A stretch of DNA of 64,000 nucleotides from Lachnospiraceae bacterium (GTDB lineage: Bacteria > Bacillota > Clostridia > Lachnospirales > Lachnospiraceae). Numbering within the stretch: position 1 is the stretch's first letter; each line of letters opens with the position of its first letter. Shown here in pieces: positions 50,452 through 59,619 of this stretch. The notes beneath the pieces were generated by a model. That model did not search any database. It saw only the letters and a list, made by a program, of their open reading frames with translations, and had not been told where the DNA came from. Location: NCBI GenBank assembly GCA_910575275.1, contig CAJTEE010000011.1:1-64000 (forward strand). The letters run 5' to 3'. Both the position numbers and the translations under genes were made by a program.

Positions 50452-51363
50452 ATGCAAGAGATTTTGGAACAGGCCTTGAAAGAGGGAAGGGCGCAGATCG
50501 AAAAAGGGGAGGTTGCCTCCTACATTCCAGAGCTTGCAAAGGCAGATAAAAACCATTTGGGGATCTGCATCTTCACAAAAGAAGGGGAACGCTTTGAGGC
50601 GGGGGATACGCAGACGCGATTCAGCATCCAGAGCATTTCAAAGGTGATTTCTCTTGCCATGGCGCTGGAGAAATGCGGCTTTGAGCGTGTATTTGAGAAA
50701 ATCGGAATGGAGCCGTCCGGGGATGCGTTCAATTCACTAATTAAATTAGACATGGTCAGCGATGCACCGTATAATCCAATGATCAATTCAGGAGCGATTG
50801 CGGTGACAGGCTTTCTGACAGAGGTGGTTTCCTTTGAAACCATGCTGGAGTTTGCAAGAAAGCTCTGCATGGACCCGCAGATCGAGGTAAACCGTGCTGT
50901 CTTTTATTCCGAAATGGAGAATCTGTCAAGGAACAGGGCGATCGCTTACCTCCTTGAAAGCAAGGGAGTGATCAAGACCAACGTGGAGAGCTGTCTTGAG
51001 CTCTATGTGCAGATGTGCTCTTTGAATGTGACGGCAAAGAGCCTGGCGGGGCTGGGGCTTGTACTGGCAAACGGAGGCATGCATCCGGAGTCCGGAGCGC
51101 GGCTTCTGGATCCGGATGTGGTGCGCATTGTCAAGACGATCATCTTTACGTGCGGCATGTACGACGGCTCCGGTGAATTTGCCGTATCCGTGGGAATCCC
51201 GACTAAGAGTGGGGTCGGAGGCGGGCTTTTGTCCGTGGTCAATAAAAAAATGGGCATCGGGATTTACGGTCCCTCCCTGGATAAAAAAGGGAACAGCATT
51301 GCGGGCCGGGCCGCCTTAAAATATCTTTCCGAGCACCTGGGACTTCATATGTTTGCTTCCTGA
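50452..51363 (+). CDS. glsA: Glutaminase
   Basis: A 303-residue beta-lactamase-fold glutaminase. The catalytic Ser-Lys is in RFSIQSISKVISLA (near residue 62); NPMINSGAIAVTGFL, SRNRAIAYLLESKG and GIPTKSGVGGGLL are family signatures. It turns glutamine to glutamate and ammonia. Placed last in the pcp operon, it supports a route for peptide-derived pyroglutamate/glutamine to glutamate. Confidence 0.95.
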   Translation: MQEILEQALKEGRAQIEKGEVASYIPELAKADKNHLGICIFTKEGERFEAGDTQTRFSIQSISKVISLAMALEKCGFERVFEKIGMEPSGDAFNSLIKLDMVSDAPYNPMINSGAIAVTGFLTEVVSFETMLEFARKLCMDPQIEVNRAVFYSEMENLSRNRAIAYLLESKGVIKTNVESCLELYVQMCSLNVTAKSLAGLGLVLANGGMHPESGARLLDPDVVRIVKTIIFTCGMYDGSGEFAVSVGIPTKSGVGGGLLSVVNKKMGIGIYGPSLDKKGNSIAGRAALKYLSEHLGLHMFAS

Positions 51364-51384
51364 AACGAGAGATATGTACGGCGG

Positions 51385-51515
51385 ATCTACTGTTCCCATA
51401 GGTCTGCGTATTTCCTGCGCTGACCGTAAGAAAGCGTGGAGCAGCCGGCAAAAACCATCGCCGCAGGCGATTTAGCATGGATTTTTGTATGCTGCTGTGA
51501 ACGGAGTGAACAGCA
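51385..51515 (+). repeat. Chromosomal intergenic repeat, copy 1
   Basis: About 130 bases closely matching the reverse complement of 58920-59045: CATAGGTCTGCGTATTTCCT, CTGCGCTGACCGTA, a long middle dyad ATCGCCGCAGGCGATTTAGC with ATGGATTTTTG, and TGCTGTGAACGGAGTGAACA. It partly encodes a Cys-Cys-Cys-Glu-Arg-Ser-Glu-Gln string in one frame, but this is not a real gene. Confidence 0.8.
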
Positions 51516-51554
51516 AAAGCGGCGGGCAGCTTTTACAGGCTGCCCGCCGCTTTT
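51515..51554 (+). terminator. Strong terminator after glsA
   Basis: A 16-base perfect stem (AAAAGCGGCGGGCAGC and its complement at 51539-51554) around an eight-base loop. It ends the pcp operon and, because of flanking A and T tracts, may work both ways. Confidence 0.9.
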
Positions 51555-51622
51555 GGTTGAAACAAAATTGTTTTTATGCTATACTGGAAAATCATCTGGA
51601 ACATGCAAAGGGCAAGACAACT

Positions 51623-52147
51623 ATGGGGACAGAAGAAATAGGCCGTGTGCTGCAAAAGAAGCTTGCGGCGGCAGATAAAGTGCTGATCGGAATCGGCGCA
51701 GAGTGGAAGAAAGAAGGCGCAAAGCAGGGGGCAGAGAGGCTCAAAGGCTTTCTTGACGGAAGCGATTACTATGTGATTACGAGCCTTGACGGAGAGGACG
51801 TATCCCGGCTGGGATTTGAAAGGACGCATATGGCGGCGCCCCTTGACGTATCCTTTACGGAGGAGGAATGGGACGCTTATATGGGCTGGCTTGGCAGGAC
51901 CTTAAACCGAAGCCTGCTGATTTTGGAGCTGGGGGAGGGCTTCGAGCGCCCAGGCCTGTTTCGGTGGCCTTTCGAAAAGGCCGCGGCAGTCAATCAAAAA
52001 GCCTGTTTATACCGAATCCATAAAAGACTGTACCAGATTTCCGAAGAACTGTCGGAGCGGGCCGTGGGAGTCGCGGCCGACTCGGTGGAATTCATCTTGT
52101 CTCTGGGAGAAAAAGAGGAGGGAAGCCATGGCAGCGATCAGCAATGA
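51623..52147 (+). CDS. Hypothetical protein before ung
   Basis: A 174-residue soluble protein beginning MGTEEIGRVLQKKLAAADKV followed by LIGIGAEWKKEG, with YYVITSLDGEDVSRLGF. The glycine-containing start and the YYVITSLDG segment are faintly like Sir2-type NAD-binding proteins, but catalytic motifs are not clear. It overlaps ung by 20 bases, so the two are co-expressed. Function unknown. Confidence 0.7.
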   Translation: MGTEEIGRVLQKKLAAADKVLIGIGAEWKKEGAKQGAERLKGFLDGSDYYVITSLDGEDVSRLGFERTHMAAPLDVSFTEEEWDAYMGWLGRTLNRSLLILELGEGFERPGLFRWPFEKAAAVNQKACLYRIHKRLYQISEELSERAVGVAADSVEFILSLGEKEEGSHGSDQQ

Positions 52148-52814
52148 CTGGCTGGAGCCGTTAAGCGGAGAGTTTAAAAAACCGTATTACAAGAAGTTGT
52201 ATGAGACCGTCATGCAGGAATACCAGACAAGGAAGATCTATCCGGCGCCGGACGATATTTTTAATGCGTTCAGCTTTACGCCGCTTTCCAAGGTCAAAGT
52301 GGTGATCCTGGGGCAGGACCCGTATCACGAACCGGGGCAGGCGCACGGGCTCTGCTTTTCCGTGAAGCCTAGGGTGCCGATTCCGCCTTCGCTGGTGAAC
52401 ATTTATCGGGAATTAAAAGATGACTGCGGCTGCTACATACCGGACAACGGCTATCTGAAAAAATGGGCCGATCAGGGGGTTTTGCTCCTGAACACGGTTC
52501 TGACCGTCAGGGCCCATGCGGCTCATTCCCATAAGGACATTGGCTGGGAGGAATTTACGAATGCGGCGATCCGTGTTCTCAACGAACAGGACAGACCGAT
52601 GGTATTCCTTTTGTGGGGAAGGCCAGCTCAGATGAAGAAAGCTATGCTGACAAACCCCAGACACAGGATCATCGAGTCGCCGCATCCGAGTCCGTTTGCG
52701 GCACAGCGCGGCTTTTTTGGCAGCCGTCCCTTCAGCAGGGCCAACAAATACCTGACGGAACAGGGACTTACTCCAATTGACTGGCAGATTGAAAACCTGG
52801 GAGAGAGGGAATGA
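52128..52814 (+). CDS. ung: Uracil-DNA glycosylase
   Basis: A 228-residue DNA repair enzyme removing uracil from DNA. Signatures: VVILGQDPYHEPGQAHGLCF (catalytic Asp), FLLWGRPAQMKKA and HPSPFAAQRGFFGSRPFS (DNA loop with His). Normal length for family 1 UDG. GGGAGG precedes the ATG. It overlaps uppP by four bases. Confidence 0.96.
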   Translation: MAAISNDWLEPLSGEFKKPYYKKLYETVMQEYQTRKIYPAPDDIFNAFSFTPLSKVKVVILGQDPYHEPGQAHGLCFSVKPRVPIPPSLVNIYRELKDDCGCYIPDNGYLKKWADQGVLLLNTVLTVRAHAAHSHKDIGWEEFTNAAIRVLNEQDRPMVFLLWGRPAQMKKAMLTNPRHRIIESPHPSPFAAQRGFFGSRPFSRANKYLTEQGLTPIDWQIENLGERE

Positions 52815-53650
52815 GCGTATTGATTGAATTTTTAAAGATTGTTGTATTCGGCCTTGTGGAAGGGTTTACGGAATGGCTCCCGATCAGCAGCACGGGCCAT
52901 CTGGTCCTCGTGGAGAATATTGTAAACCTGGACGCCTCGGAGAATTTTATGCGAGTGTTCCGCGTCGTGATCCAGCTGGGGGCGATCCTTTCCGTCGTCG
53001 TTTTGTACTTTGGACGGCTGAATCCGTTTGATCCGCGTAAGAAGGCGCAGCAGAGAAATGCAACCTGGCAGCTTTGGTTTAAGATTGTCATTGCCTGCCT
53101 CCCCGCAGCTGTGGTAGGGATCCTGCTCGACGAGATCCTGGACAAATATCTCTATAATCCATATGTGATTGCTTCCATGCTGATCATCTATGGGATCCTG
53201 TTTATCGTCCTGGAAAAGCATAATGAATTTATGGACTTCCCGGTTAAAAAGGTCTCGCAGATCAGCTATCTGAACGCGTTTTATATCGGCTTGTTCCAGC
53301 TTTTGGCCCTGATTCCGGGAACCTCTCGCTCCGGGGCGACGATTCTTGGGGCGATGCTGTTAGGCTGCTCACGGACCGCGTCTGCGGAGTTTACGTTTTT
53401 TCTGGGGATTCCGGTCATGTTTGGGGCGAGCCTCTTAAAGATTGTGCATTATGGCCTGGCATTTACCCCGCAGGAGTTTTTTTACCTGATTGCCGGCATG
53501 GTGATTGCGTTTATCGTCTCCATGTATTCCATCCAGTTTTTGATGGGATATGTAAAAAAGCATGATTTCCGGTTCTTCGGCTATTATCGGATTGTGCTGG
53601 GCGTGATCGTCCTGATCTATTTTGGCCTGATGACACTTTTGAGCCTGTAA
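52811..53650 (+). CDS. uppP: Undecaprenyl-diphosphatase
   Basis: A 279-residue membrane enzyme (BacA/UppP) that recycles the lipid carrier for cell-wall synthesis. GFTEWLPISSTGHLVLVENI (catalytic Glu/Ser) and LIPGTSRSGATILGAMLLG are the two active-site motifs. Seven or eight membrane spans. It gives basal bacitracin tolerance in other bacteria. Co-translated with ung. Confidence 0.96.
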   Translation: MSVLIEFLKIVVFGLVEGFTEWLPISSTGHLVLVENIVNLDASENFMRVFRVVIQLGAILSVVVLYFGRLNPFDPRKKAQQRNATWQLWFKIVIACLPAAVVGILLDEILDKYLYNPYVIASMLIIYGILFIVLEKHNEFMDFPVKKVSQISYLNAFYIGLFQLLALIPGTSRSGATILGAMLLGCSRTASAEFTFFLGIPVMFGASLLKIVHYGLAFTPQEFFYLIAGMVIAFIVSMYSIQFLMGYVKKHDFRFFGYYRIVLGVIVLIYFGLMTLLSL

Positions 53651-53658
53651 CAAATATT

Positions 53659-53697
53659 TCACAAATCCATTGGAATCTTATCACAATTTCATCACAA
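53659..53697 (+). promoter_or_regulatory. Phased TCACAA repeats before htrA
   Basis: TCACAA occurs at 53659, 53681 and 53692, spaced 22 and 11 bases, that is on one helix face. OmpR-family regulators bind such 11-base direct repeats. It suggests control of htrA by an envelope-stress or phosphate-type two-component system. The binder is not identified. Confidence 0.55.
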
Positions 53698-53711
53698 ATA
53701 GCTGGTAAACT

Positions 53712-53768
53712 AGGCTCCGAAATGAAAGGAAAGAAATACACATTTCTTTGCAGAAAGGAGCCTTTTTT
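53712..53768 (+). promoter_or_regulatory. Structured leader sequestering the htrA ribosome site
   Basis: AGGCTCC (53712-53718) pairs with GGAGCCT (53757-53763), which contains the SD GGAG, and an inner hairpin AAAGAAAT/ATTTCTTT (53730-53749) lies between. Six T residues follow directly before the ATG. It looks both like an SD-blocking hairpin and like a terminator, so htrA may be controlled after transcription start. Confidence 0.65.
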
Positions 53769-55376
53769 ATGTCGACTGAAAATAAATGGAACGAAGACGG
53801 CTATGACGAGAACGGGAGACAGGAGATAAGCAGTACGCAGGAACGGCAGACGGATGGCCGGGGAATGACAGAAGGGCAGGGTACGGAAAACGGCAGGAGC
53901 GTGCAGGGCAGTCAGGAGACACAGAGCCGGCAGCAGAATCCGGCCGGACAGAATCCGAACCCATATCCGTACGGATACTATCAGAATCAGTCCTATTGGC
54001 AGAACGCACAGAATGGCCAGAGTGAACAAAACTCTGGGCAGCCAAACTGGGGGAGCTATGGGAACCGTTATCCATATCAGAACCAGTATTACCAAGGCCC
54101 GAATCGAGGCCAAGGACAGAACCCGCATCCGAGCAGCCGCACGCCCAAAAAGAAATCGGGATTAAGAGCAACAGCCCTTGTCACGGCAGCAGCCCTTTTG
54201 TTTGGTGTTGTAGCGGGCGGAACGATGTTCGGCGTAAACCGGGCGGCGCAGCTTCTGCTTCCGGCGCCGACGCAGGCGACGGCAGAGACGGAAGGGACGA
54301 AGGCTGCCCCGGAGACGGCGCCGGCCGTGCCACAGTCTGCGACGCAGCCCGTGGCCGGAAACGGGGGGCTGAACGATGTCTCCGGGATCGCGGCAGCGGC
54401 GATGCCTTCGATCGTGGCGATTACCAACACGATGCTTTACCAGAGCAATTCCTGGTTTGGGCCGTCGCAGACCGTGGAGGTGCCGAGCAGCGGCTCGGGG
54501 ATTATCGTAGGCCAGAATGATACGGAGCTTCTGGTGGTGACAAACAATCATGTAATTGAGAACGCCAACAGCCTGACCGTGACCTTTGTGGATGGAAGCA
54601 GCGTGGAGGCTGCAGTGAAGGGGACCGACGGCGAAGTAGATCTGGCCGTGATTGCGGTCCCGTTAGAAAAGATCTCGGCGGATACCAAGACACAGATCAA
54701 ACAGGCGGTTCTTGGTGATTCCGACGGCTTAAAGATCGGACAGGGAGTCGTCGCGATCGGCAATGCACTCGGCCGTGGGCAGAGTCTGACCGTGGGATAT
54801 GTCAGTGCCTTGGACCGGGAGATCGTTGTAGACGGAGTCACGCGGAAGGTGATCCAGACGGATGCAGCGATCAACCCGGGCAACAGCGGCGGTGCGCTCT
54901 TAAACGCAAACGGTGAGGTAATCGGAATCAACGAGGCCAAATATGCGAATTCGGATGTGGAAGGAATCGGTTATGCCATTCCCGTATCGCAGGTAAAGGA
55001 TATCATTGATGATCTCATGACACGGACGACAAAGGTCGAGGTGGCCGAGGAGGAGCAGGGCTATTTGGGCGTGCGCTTAAGGAATGTGGATGCCTCGGCG
55101 GTCGAGCTCTACGGCATGCCGCAGGGAGCATTCGTGTATCAGATCCTGGAAGGGACGGCGGCAGACGCCTCAGAGCTTCGGGAAAAGGACATTATCACGA
55201 GGCTGGACGGTGAGCGCGTGACAAGCGCGGGACGGCTGACCGAGCTTTTGGCCTATTATAAGGCCGGTGATACGGTGACACTCACGGTGAGCTACTTAGA
55301 AAACGGGGCTTATGTCGAGCGCGAGGTCGCGGTGACGTTGGGAGAACGCCCGCAGGAGGAGAATACACAGTCCTGA
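53769..55376 (+). CDS. HtrA/DegP-like membrane serine protease
   Basis: A 535-residue envelope protease. The N-terminal 110 residues are cytoplasmic and Gln/Asn/Gly-rich (NPNPYPYGYYQNQS). One membrane span follows (ALVTAAALLFGVVAGGTMFG), then the trypsin-like domain with NNHVIENAN (His), DLAVIAV (Asp) and TDAAINPGNSGGALL (Ser), and a C-terminal PDZ domain (LGVRLRNVDASAVELYGMP). It degrades or refolds damaged secreted proteins. Normal for Firmicute HtrA. Confidence 0.93.
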   Translation: MSTENKWNEDGYDENGRQEISSTQERQTDGRGMTEGQGTENGRSVQGSQETQSRQQNPAGQNPNPYPYGYYQNQSYWQNAQNGQSEQNSGQPNWGSYGNRYPYQNQYYQGPNRGQGQNPHPSSRTPKKKSGLRATALVTAAALLFGVVAGGTMFGVNRAAQLLLPAPTQATAETEGTKAAPETAPAVPQSATQPVAGNGGLNDVSGIAAAAMPSIVAITNTMLYQSNSWFGPSQTVEVPSSGSGIIVGQNDTELLVVTNNHVIENANSLTVTFVDGSSVEAAVKGTDGEVDLAVIAVPLEKISADTKTQIKQAVLGDSDGLKIGQGVVAIGNALGRGQSLTVGYVSALDREIVVDGVTRKVIQTDAAINPGNSGGALLNANGEVIGINEAKYANSDVEGIGYAIPVSQVKDIIDDLMTRTTKVEVAEEEQGYLGVRLRNVDASAVELYGMPQGAFVYQILEGTAADASELREKDIITRLDGERVTSAGRLTELLAYYKAGDTVTLTVSYLENGAYVEREVAVTLGERPQEENTQS

Positions 55377-55379
55377 CCC

Positions 55380-55440
55380 AACAGGGATTACAGGGCCCTT
55401 TTCCGGAAATGTCCGGGGGAGGGCTCTTTTGTTTTTGCTT
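55380..55440 (+). terminator. Terminator after htrA
   Basis: CAGGGCCCTTTTCCGG and CCGG...GAGGGCTCTTTTGTTTTTG: AGGGCCCTTTTCCGGA pairs imperfectly with TCCGGGGGAGGGCTCT, followed by a T-rich stretch. Likely a rho-independent terminator. Confidence 0.65.
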
Positions 55441-55530
55441 GCAGGCTTTGACAAAATGCCTTATAATACAAGCTATGGGGAACGGTACATCCATTTGCCG
55501 TTTCCTATCACCATGCAAACGGTAAGGAGA

Positions 55531-57120
55531 ATGGGCTTGGAAGATAATCAGAGAAACAGGATGGCGGAACAGGACGACGAATACGAGAAGGTCTGCTATA
55601 TGTGCAGGCGGCCCGAGAGCAAGGCAGGAAAAATGATTACGATGCCGGGCGGGATTGACATCTGCCGTGATTGTATGCAGAGGGCCTCGGACATGATCGT
55701 GCAGAGCGGGCTGGATTTGTCGAAGTTTCCGACGGCGAACCCGAACCAGCTCTGGAATAAAGGGGCGGCGCCGGGTGCAAAAAAGGATGCACGGCCGGCC
55801 GGGCAGCAGGAAAAGCCAGCCGATCATCCGGAGGCAGCAGAGCCCACAGAGTCCGGGACTCCGGAAAACGGGCCGGCCAGCCCCGGTGTGTTCCCCTGGG
55901 GAAATATGGGCTTTGGCATACCGCTCGGACAGATTGACCTGACCGCGATCACAGGCAAGAAGCGTGTAAAGAAAAAAAGTACGGGCGGCAAGAAGAAAGA
56001 ACTGTTCAAGCTGAACGAGATTCCTGCGCCGCATACGATCAAGGAGCGGCTCGATGAGTATGTGATCGGGCAGGAGCAGGCGAAAAAGGCGATATCCGTG
56101 GCCGTCTACAATCACTACAAGCGGGTATTCGAGCGGACGTCCCCGGATGCGGAAAAGTACGGAACGGATGTCGAGATCGAAAAATCCAATATCCTGATGA
56201 TCGGCCCGACCGGGAGCGGGAAAACGTATCTTGTGAAGACGCTGGCAAAGCTTTTAAACGTACCGCTCGCGCTCGCGGATGCGACCTCTCTGACGGAGGC
56301 CGGCTACATCGGGGATGACATCGAGAGTGTGCTTTCCAAGCTCCTGGCGGCGGCGGATAACGACGTGGAGCGGGCGGAGACGGGGATCGTCTTCATCGAC
56401 GAGATTGATAAGATCGCGAAAAAACGGTCCACAAGCACGCGGGATGTCAGCGGGGAATCCGTACAGCAGGAGCTCTTAAAGCTTTTAGAGGGGACCGAGG
56501 CAGAGGTTCCGGTAGGGACAAACCAGAAAAATGCGATGACGCCGATGGAGACAGTCAATACAGATCACATCCTGTTTATCTGCGGCGGTGCGTTTCCGGA
56601 GCTGGAGACGATTATCAAGGAGCGGTTAAACGAGCAGAGCTCGATCGGCTTTAACGCGGACATAAAGAACCGGTTTGATAAGGATCCGGAGCTTTTAAGA
56701 AAGGTGACAAATCAGGATCTGCGCAAATTTGGCATGATCCCTGAGTTTTTGGGGCGGCTCCCGGTGACGGTGACTCTCTCGGGGCTTACGAAGGAATTCC
56801 TCATACGGATTTTAAAAGAGCCGAAAAACGCGATCCTCAAGCAATATCAGAAGCTTTTAGAGATGGATGAGGTCAGGCTGCGATTTGATGAGGATGCACT
56901 GGACTGGATCGCCGGGGAGGCGATGAAACGGGAGACCGGGGCCAGGGCGCTCAGGGCGATCATCGAGGAATTCATGCTGGACATTATGTATGAGATCCCC
57001 AAGGATGCAAACATCGGCGCGGTGACGATCACACGGGCCTACTTAGAGAAAAAGGGCGGCCCGCGCATTGAGATGCGCGGGGCCATGCTGCCGGAGCCAG
57101 TGTCAGGTTGCGAGGCTTAA
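55531..57120 (+). CDS. clpX: ATP-dependent protease ATPase ClpX
   Basis: About 529 residues. The N-terminal zinc finger has [10 protein letters not shown] and ICRDCMQ. A long Pro/Gly-rich linker (near residues 75-150) is unusual. The AAA+ module has [33 protein letters not shown], pore loop EAGYIGDD and an SSIGFNAD segment that may be the ClpP-binding IGF loop. AAGGAG just precedes 55531; TTG 55537 is at better spacing, so the start is uncertain. No clpP is nearby, so it unfolds proteins for a ClpP encoded elsewhere. Confidence 0.9.
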   Translation: MGLEDNQRNRMAEQDDEYEKVCYMCRRPESKAGKMITMPGGIDICRDCMQRASDMIVQSGLDLSKFPTANPNQLWNKGAAPGAKKDARPAGQQEKPADHPEAAEPTESGTPENGPASPGVFPWGNMGFGIPLGQIDLTAITGKKRVKKKSTGGKKKELFKLNEIPAPHTIKERLDEYVIGQEQAKKAISVAVYNHYKRVFERTSPDAEKYGTDVEIEKSNILMIGPTGSGKTYLVKTLAKLLNVPLALADATSLTEAGYIGDDIESVLSKLLAAADNDVERAETGIVFIDEIDKIAKKRSTSTRDVSGESVQQELLKLLEGTEAEVPVGTNQKNAMTPMETVNTDHILFICGGAFPELETIIKERLNEQSSIGFNADIKNRFDKDPELLRKVTNQDLRKFGMIPEFLGRLPVTVTLSGLTKEFLIRILKEPKNAILKQYQKLLEMDEVRLRFDEDALDWIAGEAMKRETGARALRAIIEEFMLDIMYEIPKDANIGAVTITRAYLEKKGGPRIEMRGAMLPEPVSGCEA

Positions 57121-58836
57121 AAATGCTGCGTATAGATCCAGAGTTCCGTATCCGAACTCTCTGTTCGGATAGACGGACTCTGGATTTCTGTTTGCACCGC
57201 GGATGAAATAGGTTTTGATGGCAAGTGTGGACATGAAGAAGTCATTGCCGTCAAGAATGCCCCATTTAAGAAGTAGCGCAGCGGCACCGGCCGCATGGGC
57301 TGCAGCGGCAGAGGTACCGCTTCTTCGGACATAAACGGGTGTTTGAACGGCACCTTGCCCTGGGGCAAGACCGGCGCCCAGAATATCGACGCCCGGAGCG
57401 GCAATCTCCGGCTTTATCTGTCCGGTCCGTGAGAAGCCGCGGCTGGAGTGAATATAGATCCCGCCGGTAATGTGGTTATAGGCGGAGACGGTGATCGGAT
57501 ACTGCGCATTCCCGGGGCCCGTGATCATCATATCGGGATCAGGCCGCAGAAAATATGTGCCAGGATCGAGAAAGTCATGGACCGGAAGCCAGATGTGGAA
57601 GACACCGCTTAAGCTTAGGGCACTTGAAACACGGATGTGCCAGATCCCGGTCATGGGGGTCCGAAAACGAATGAAAATAAGCTGGCTTCCGGTTGAGGGG
57701 TCGGCGATCTTATAGTAAACGCTTATCTCGGTGCGGTCCAAAAGAAAATGGACGGAATCCTGGTCATCCGTAGAAGTGGGAAGCGGCTGAACCACCTCTC
57801 CGGTCGGGGATACGAAGCCGATCCGGTAGAGCTCAACGTTTTGTGCCCAGAGCTCCATCGTAAAACCGGTGCTCGCCTCGCCGACCCGAAGCTCCACATC
57901 CGCCTCGGGCGCCTCCTGGGAGGTCGAACCGCGGTAGTGGGTCGAATAGCCGTTTTCGTTTCCGGCCGCGACCACGACGGCAGAGCCGAAAAAGCTGCTG
58001 ACCTCATCGAGAAAAATATCTAACGGCGAATGCCCCGTGTGGCTCCCTTGATTGGTACTGACGCCGAGGCAGACGACAATCGGCATGGAATATTGCCTTG
58101 CGATCGAATACAGGTAGGAGACCCCCATCATGATGTCGTTTTCCTGATAGGCGGCTGCGGCCTCGGGTATCTGAAAAAAGTCCCGGAGATACTGTTTGGC
58201 GGGCTTTAATTTTACCACGGCAATCGAGGCGCCCGGTGCGGCCCCCGTGAAGCCGTTTGCTTCGTCGGCATTCCCGGCTGCGATAGAGGCCAGAAAGGTG
58301 CCATGGCCATCCGTATCGGTTGAGGGGACGACGGAAAGCGGATCCTCTGTGCGCAGGGCCTCGTTGATCTGCTCATGCGTGTATTGGGTGCCGTAAAGAG
58401 AGCGGAACGTATTTCCGGGAACCGTATTCCCGTTTCCGAAGGTCTGATCCCAGATGCCCAGGATCCGCGTCGTGCCGTCGGGATTTCGAAAAAGGGGATT
58501 TTGGTAGTCGATCCCGGTGTCGACAAAGCCGATGATGACACCCCGGCCGCCGCCTGCGAGCACAGGGAGCCTTGCCGCCCTTGCGATCCCGGCTGCCTCT
58601 GCGCTGACGGAATCGGAGAGCGTATAGAGCTTGGGGATCGCGGAATAGGTGGCGGCGGAGAGTGTGAGCACCGGGGTGGCAAGCTCAGTCAACGGTGCAT
58701 AGATCACGGCATATTGATGACTGATGAAGTCGATACAGTCGGTCCCCCACATGCGTCTGAAATCCTCCGGGGATTTAAAGTAGCGGGCAATAAAATCCGC
58801 ATATTCTTCTGAGGTCACAGGTTCGGTGCAAGGCAT
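57103..58836 (-). CDS. S8-family subtilisin-like protease (Csp-like)
   Basis: A 577-residue protease without a signal peptide. The triad is complete: Asp in GFVDTGIDYQNPLF, His in DTDGHGTFLASIAAG, Ser in RRSGTSAAAAHAAGAA, with oxyanion Asn in VVAAGNENGYS. Its plan, with a long insertion of beta-rich sequence between His and Ser, matches the Csp germination-protease-like and related S8 proteins of Clostridia. Its stop overlaps that of clpX tail to tail by 18 bases, so read-through on either strand would make antisense. Confidence 0.88.
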   Translation of the reverse strand: MPCTEPVTSEEYADFIARYFKSPEDFRRMWGTDCIDFISHQYAVIYAPLTELATPVLTLSAATYSAIPKLYTLSDSVSAEAAGIARAARLPVLAGGGRGVIIGFVDTGIDYQNPLFRNPDGTTRILGIWDQTFGNGNTVPGNTFRSLYGTQYTHEQINEALRTEDPLSVVPSTDTDGHGTFLASIAAGNADEANGFTGAAPGASIAVVKLKPAKQYLRDFFQIPEAAAAYQENDIMMGVSYLYSIARQYSMPIVVCLGVSTNQGSHTGHSPLDIFLDEVSSFFGSAVVVAAGNENGYSTHYRGSTSQEAPEADVELRVGEASTGFTMELWAQNVELYRIGFVSPTGEVVQPLPTSTDDQDSVHFLLDRTEISVYYKIADPSTGSQLIFIRFRTPMTGIWHIRVSSALSLSGVFHIWLPVHDFLDPGTYFLRPDPDMMITGPGNAQYPITVSAYNHITGGIYIHSSRGFSRTGQIKPEIAAPGVDILGAGLAPGQGAVQTPVYVRRSGTSAAAAHAAGAAALLLKWGILDGNDFFMSTLAIKTYFIRGANRNPESVYPNREFGYGTLDLYAAFLSLAT

Positions 58837-58914
58837 GCTGATACTCCGGCAAAGAATTGTTTATAATATATGAAGAAGCGGCAGAAGAAATGCGCTGCAG
58901 GTGAAAAACCGTTG

Positions 58915-59050
58915 TTTCTGTTCACTCCGTTCACAGCAACAAGCAAAAATCCATGCTAAATCGCCTGCGGCGATGGATTTTTGCTCGCAAGCCCAGCCTT
59001 TCGTACGGTCAGCGCAGCAAGTGCGCAGACCTATGTGAACAGTAACAAAC
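58915..59050 (-). repeat. Chromosomal intergenic repeat, copy 2
   Basis: The reverse complement reads CATAGGTCTGCGCACTTGCT, CTGCGCTGACCGTACGAAAG, GCAAAAATCCATCGCCGCAG, GCGATTTAGCATGGATTTTT and TGCTGTGAACGGAGTGAACA, in the same order as copy 1 at 51385. Inner dyads can fold into a large hairpin. It lies between the divergent S8 and lspA-like genes. Confidence 0.8.
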
Positions 59051-59114
59051 CGTTCCTGTCCGCCGTATGGCGGCCTGATAAAAAGGATGGACGGAACCGG
59101 AAAAATGTTGTAAG

Positions 59115-59618
59115 ATGAAAGAAAAGAACAGAAAGGGGTTTGCCATGTTTGGATTTCTGACATTCGGTACAACGCTTACGTTTCTGGACCTGGCGTTAAA
59201 GGGCCAGATCGAAGCGCAGGAAAAAGAAAAATTTCCGCGGGAGCTTTCGGGGAGCCGGGGCCTGATAAAGCTTTACCAGAATCACAATCCGGGTTTTTCC
59301 TTCGGATTTTTAAAGGAGAAGCCGAGGGCGGTCGAGCTGGTCCCGCTCTGCATCACGTCGGCGCTCGCCGGGATGTGGACGTATGTCTGCTCCTGCCGCG
59401 GCCGCCTTTTAAAGAAGCTCGGCCTGACGCTTGCGCTTGCGGGCGGGGTCAGCAATCTGTATGACCGTATGAAGCGCGGCTATGTAGTGGATTACTTCAG
59501 CATTCAATGGGGCCTTTTAAAGAAAGTCGTATTCAATCTGGGTGATATCTGTATTCTTCTGGGAGCGGCGCTCTTTATGCTTTCCGAGATGCTTGAGTGT
59601 GCAAAGGAGAAAAAGTGA
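59115..59618 (+). CDS. Signal peptidase II-like protein
   Basis: A 167-residue membrane protein with about four spans and the LspA active-site plan: ALAGGVSNLYDRMKRGYVVD (first Asp) then VVFNLGDICILLG (second Asp). LspA cuts lipoprotein signal peptides. Some core residues differ from classic LspA (an N-terminal QNHNPGFSFGF is kept, VxNxGxxFG-like). It may be a second, specialised LspA of the surface-glycan locus. No strong SD near the ATG; start could be 59142. Confidence 0.78.
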   Translation: MKEKNRKGFAMFGFLTFGTTLTFLDLALKGQIEAQEKEKFPRELSGSRGLIKLYQNHNPGFSFGFLKEKPRAVELVPLCITSALAGMWTYVCSCRGRLLKKLGLTLALAGGVSNLYDRMKRGYVVDYFSIQWGLLKKVVFNLGDICILLGAALFMLSEMLECAKEKK

Positions 59619-59619
59619 G

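Noticed and set aside
51436-51678. Open frames with a Cys-Cys-Cys-Glu-Arg-Ser-Glu-Gln string (also 58861-59172) considered as a protein family
   Set aside because: They come from the intergenic repeat, lack ribosome sites and overlap a terminator.
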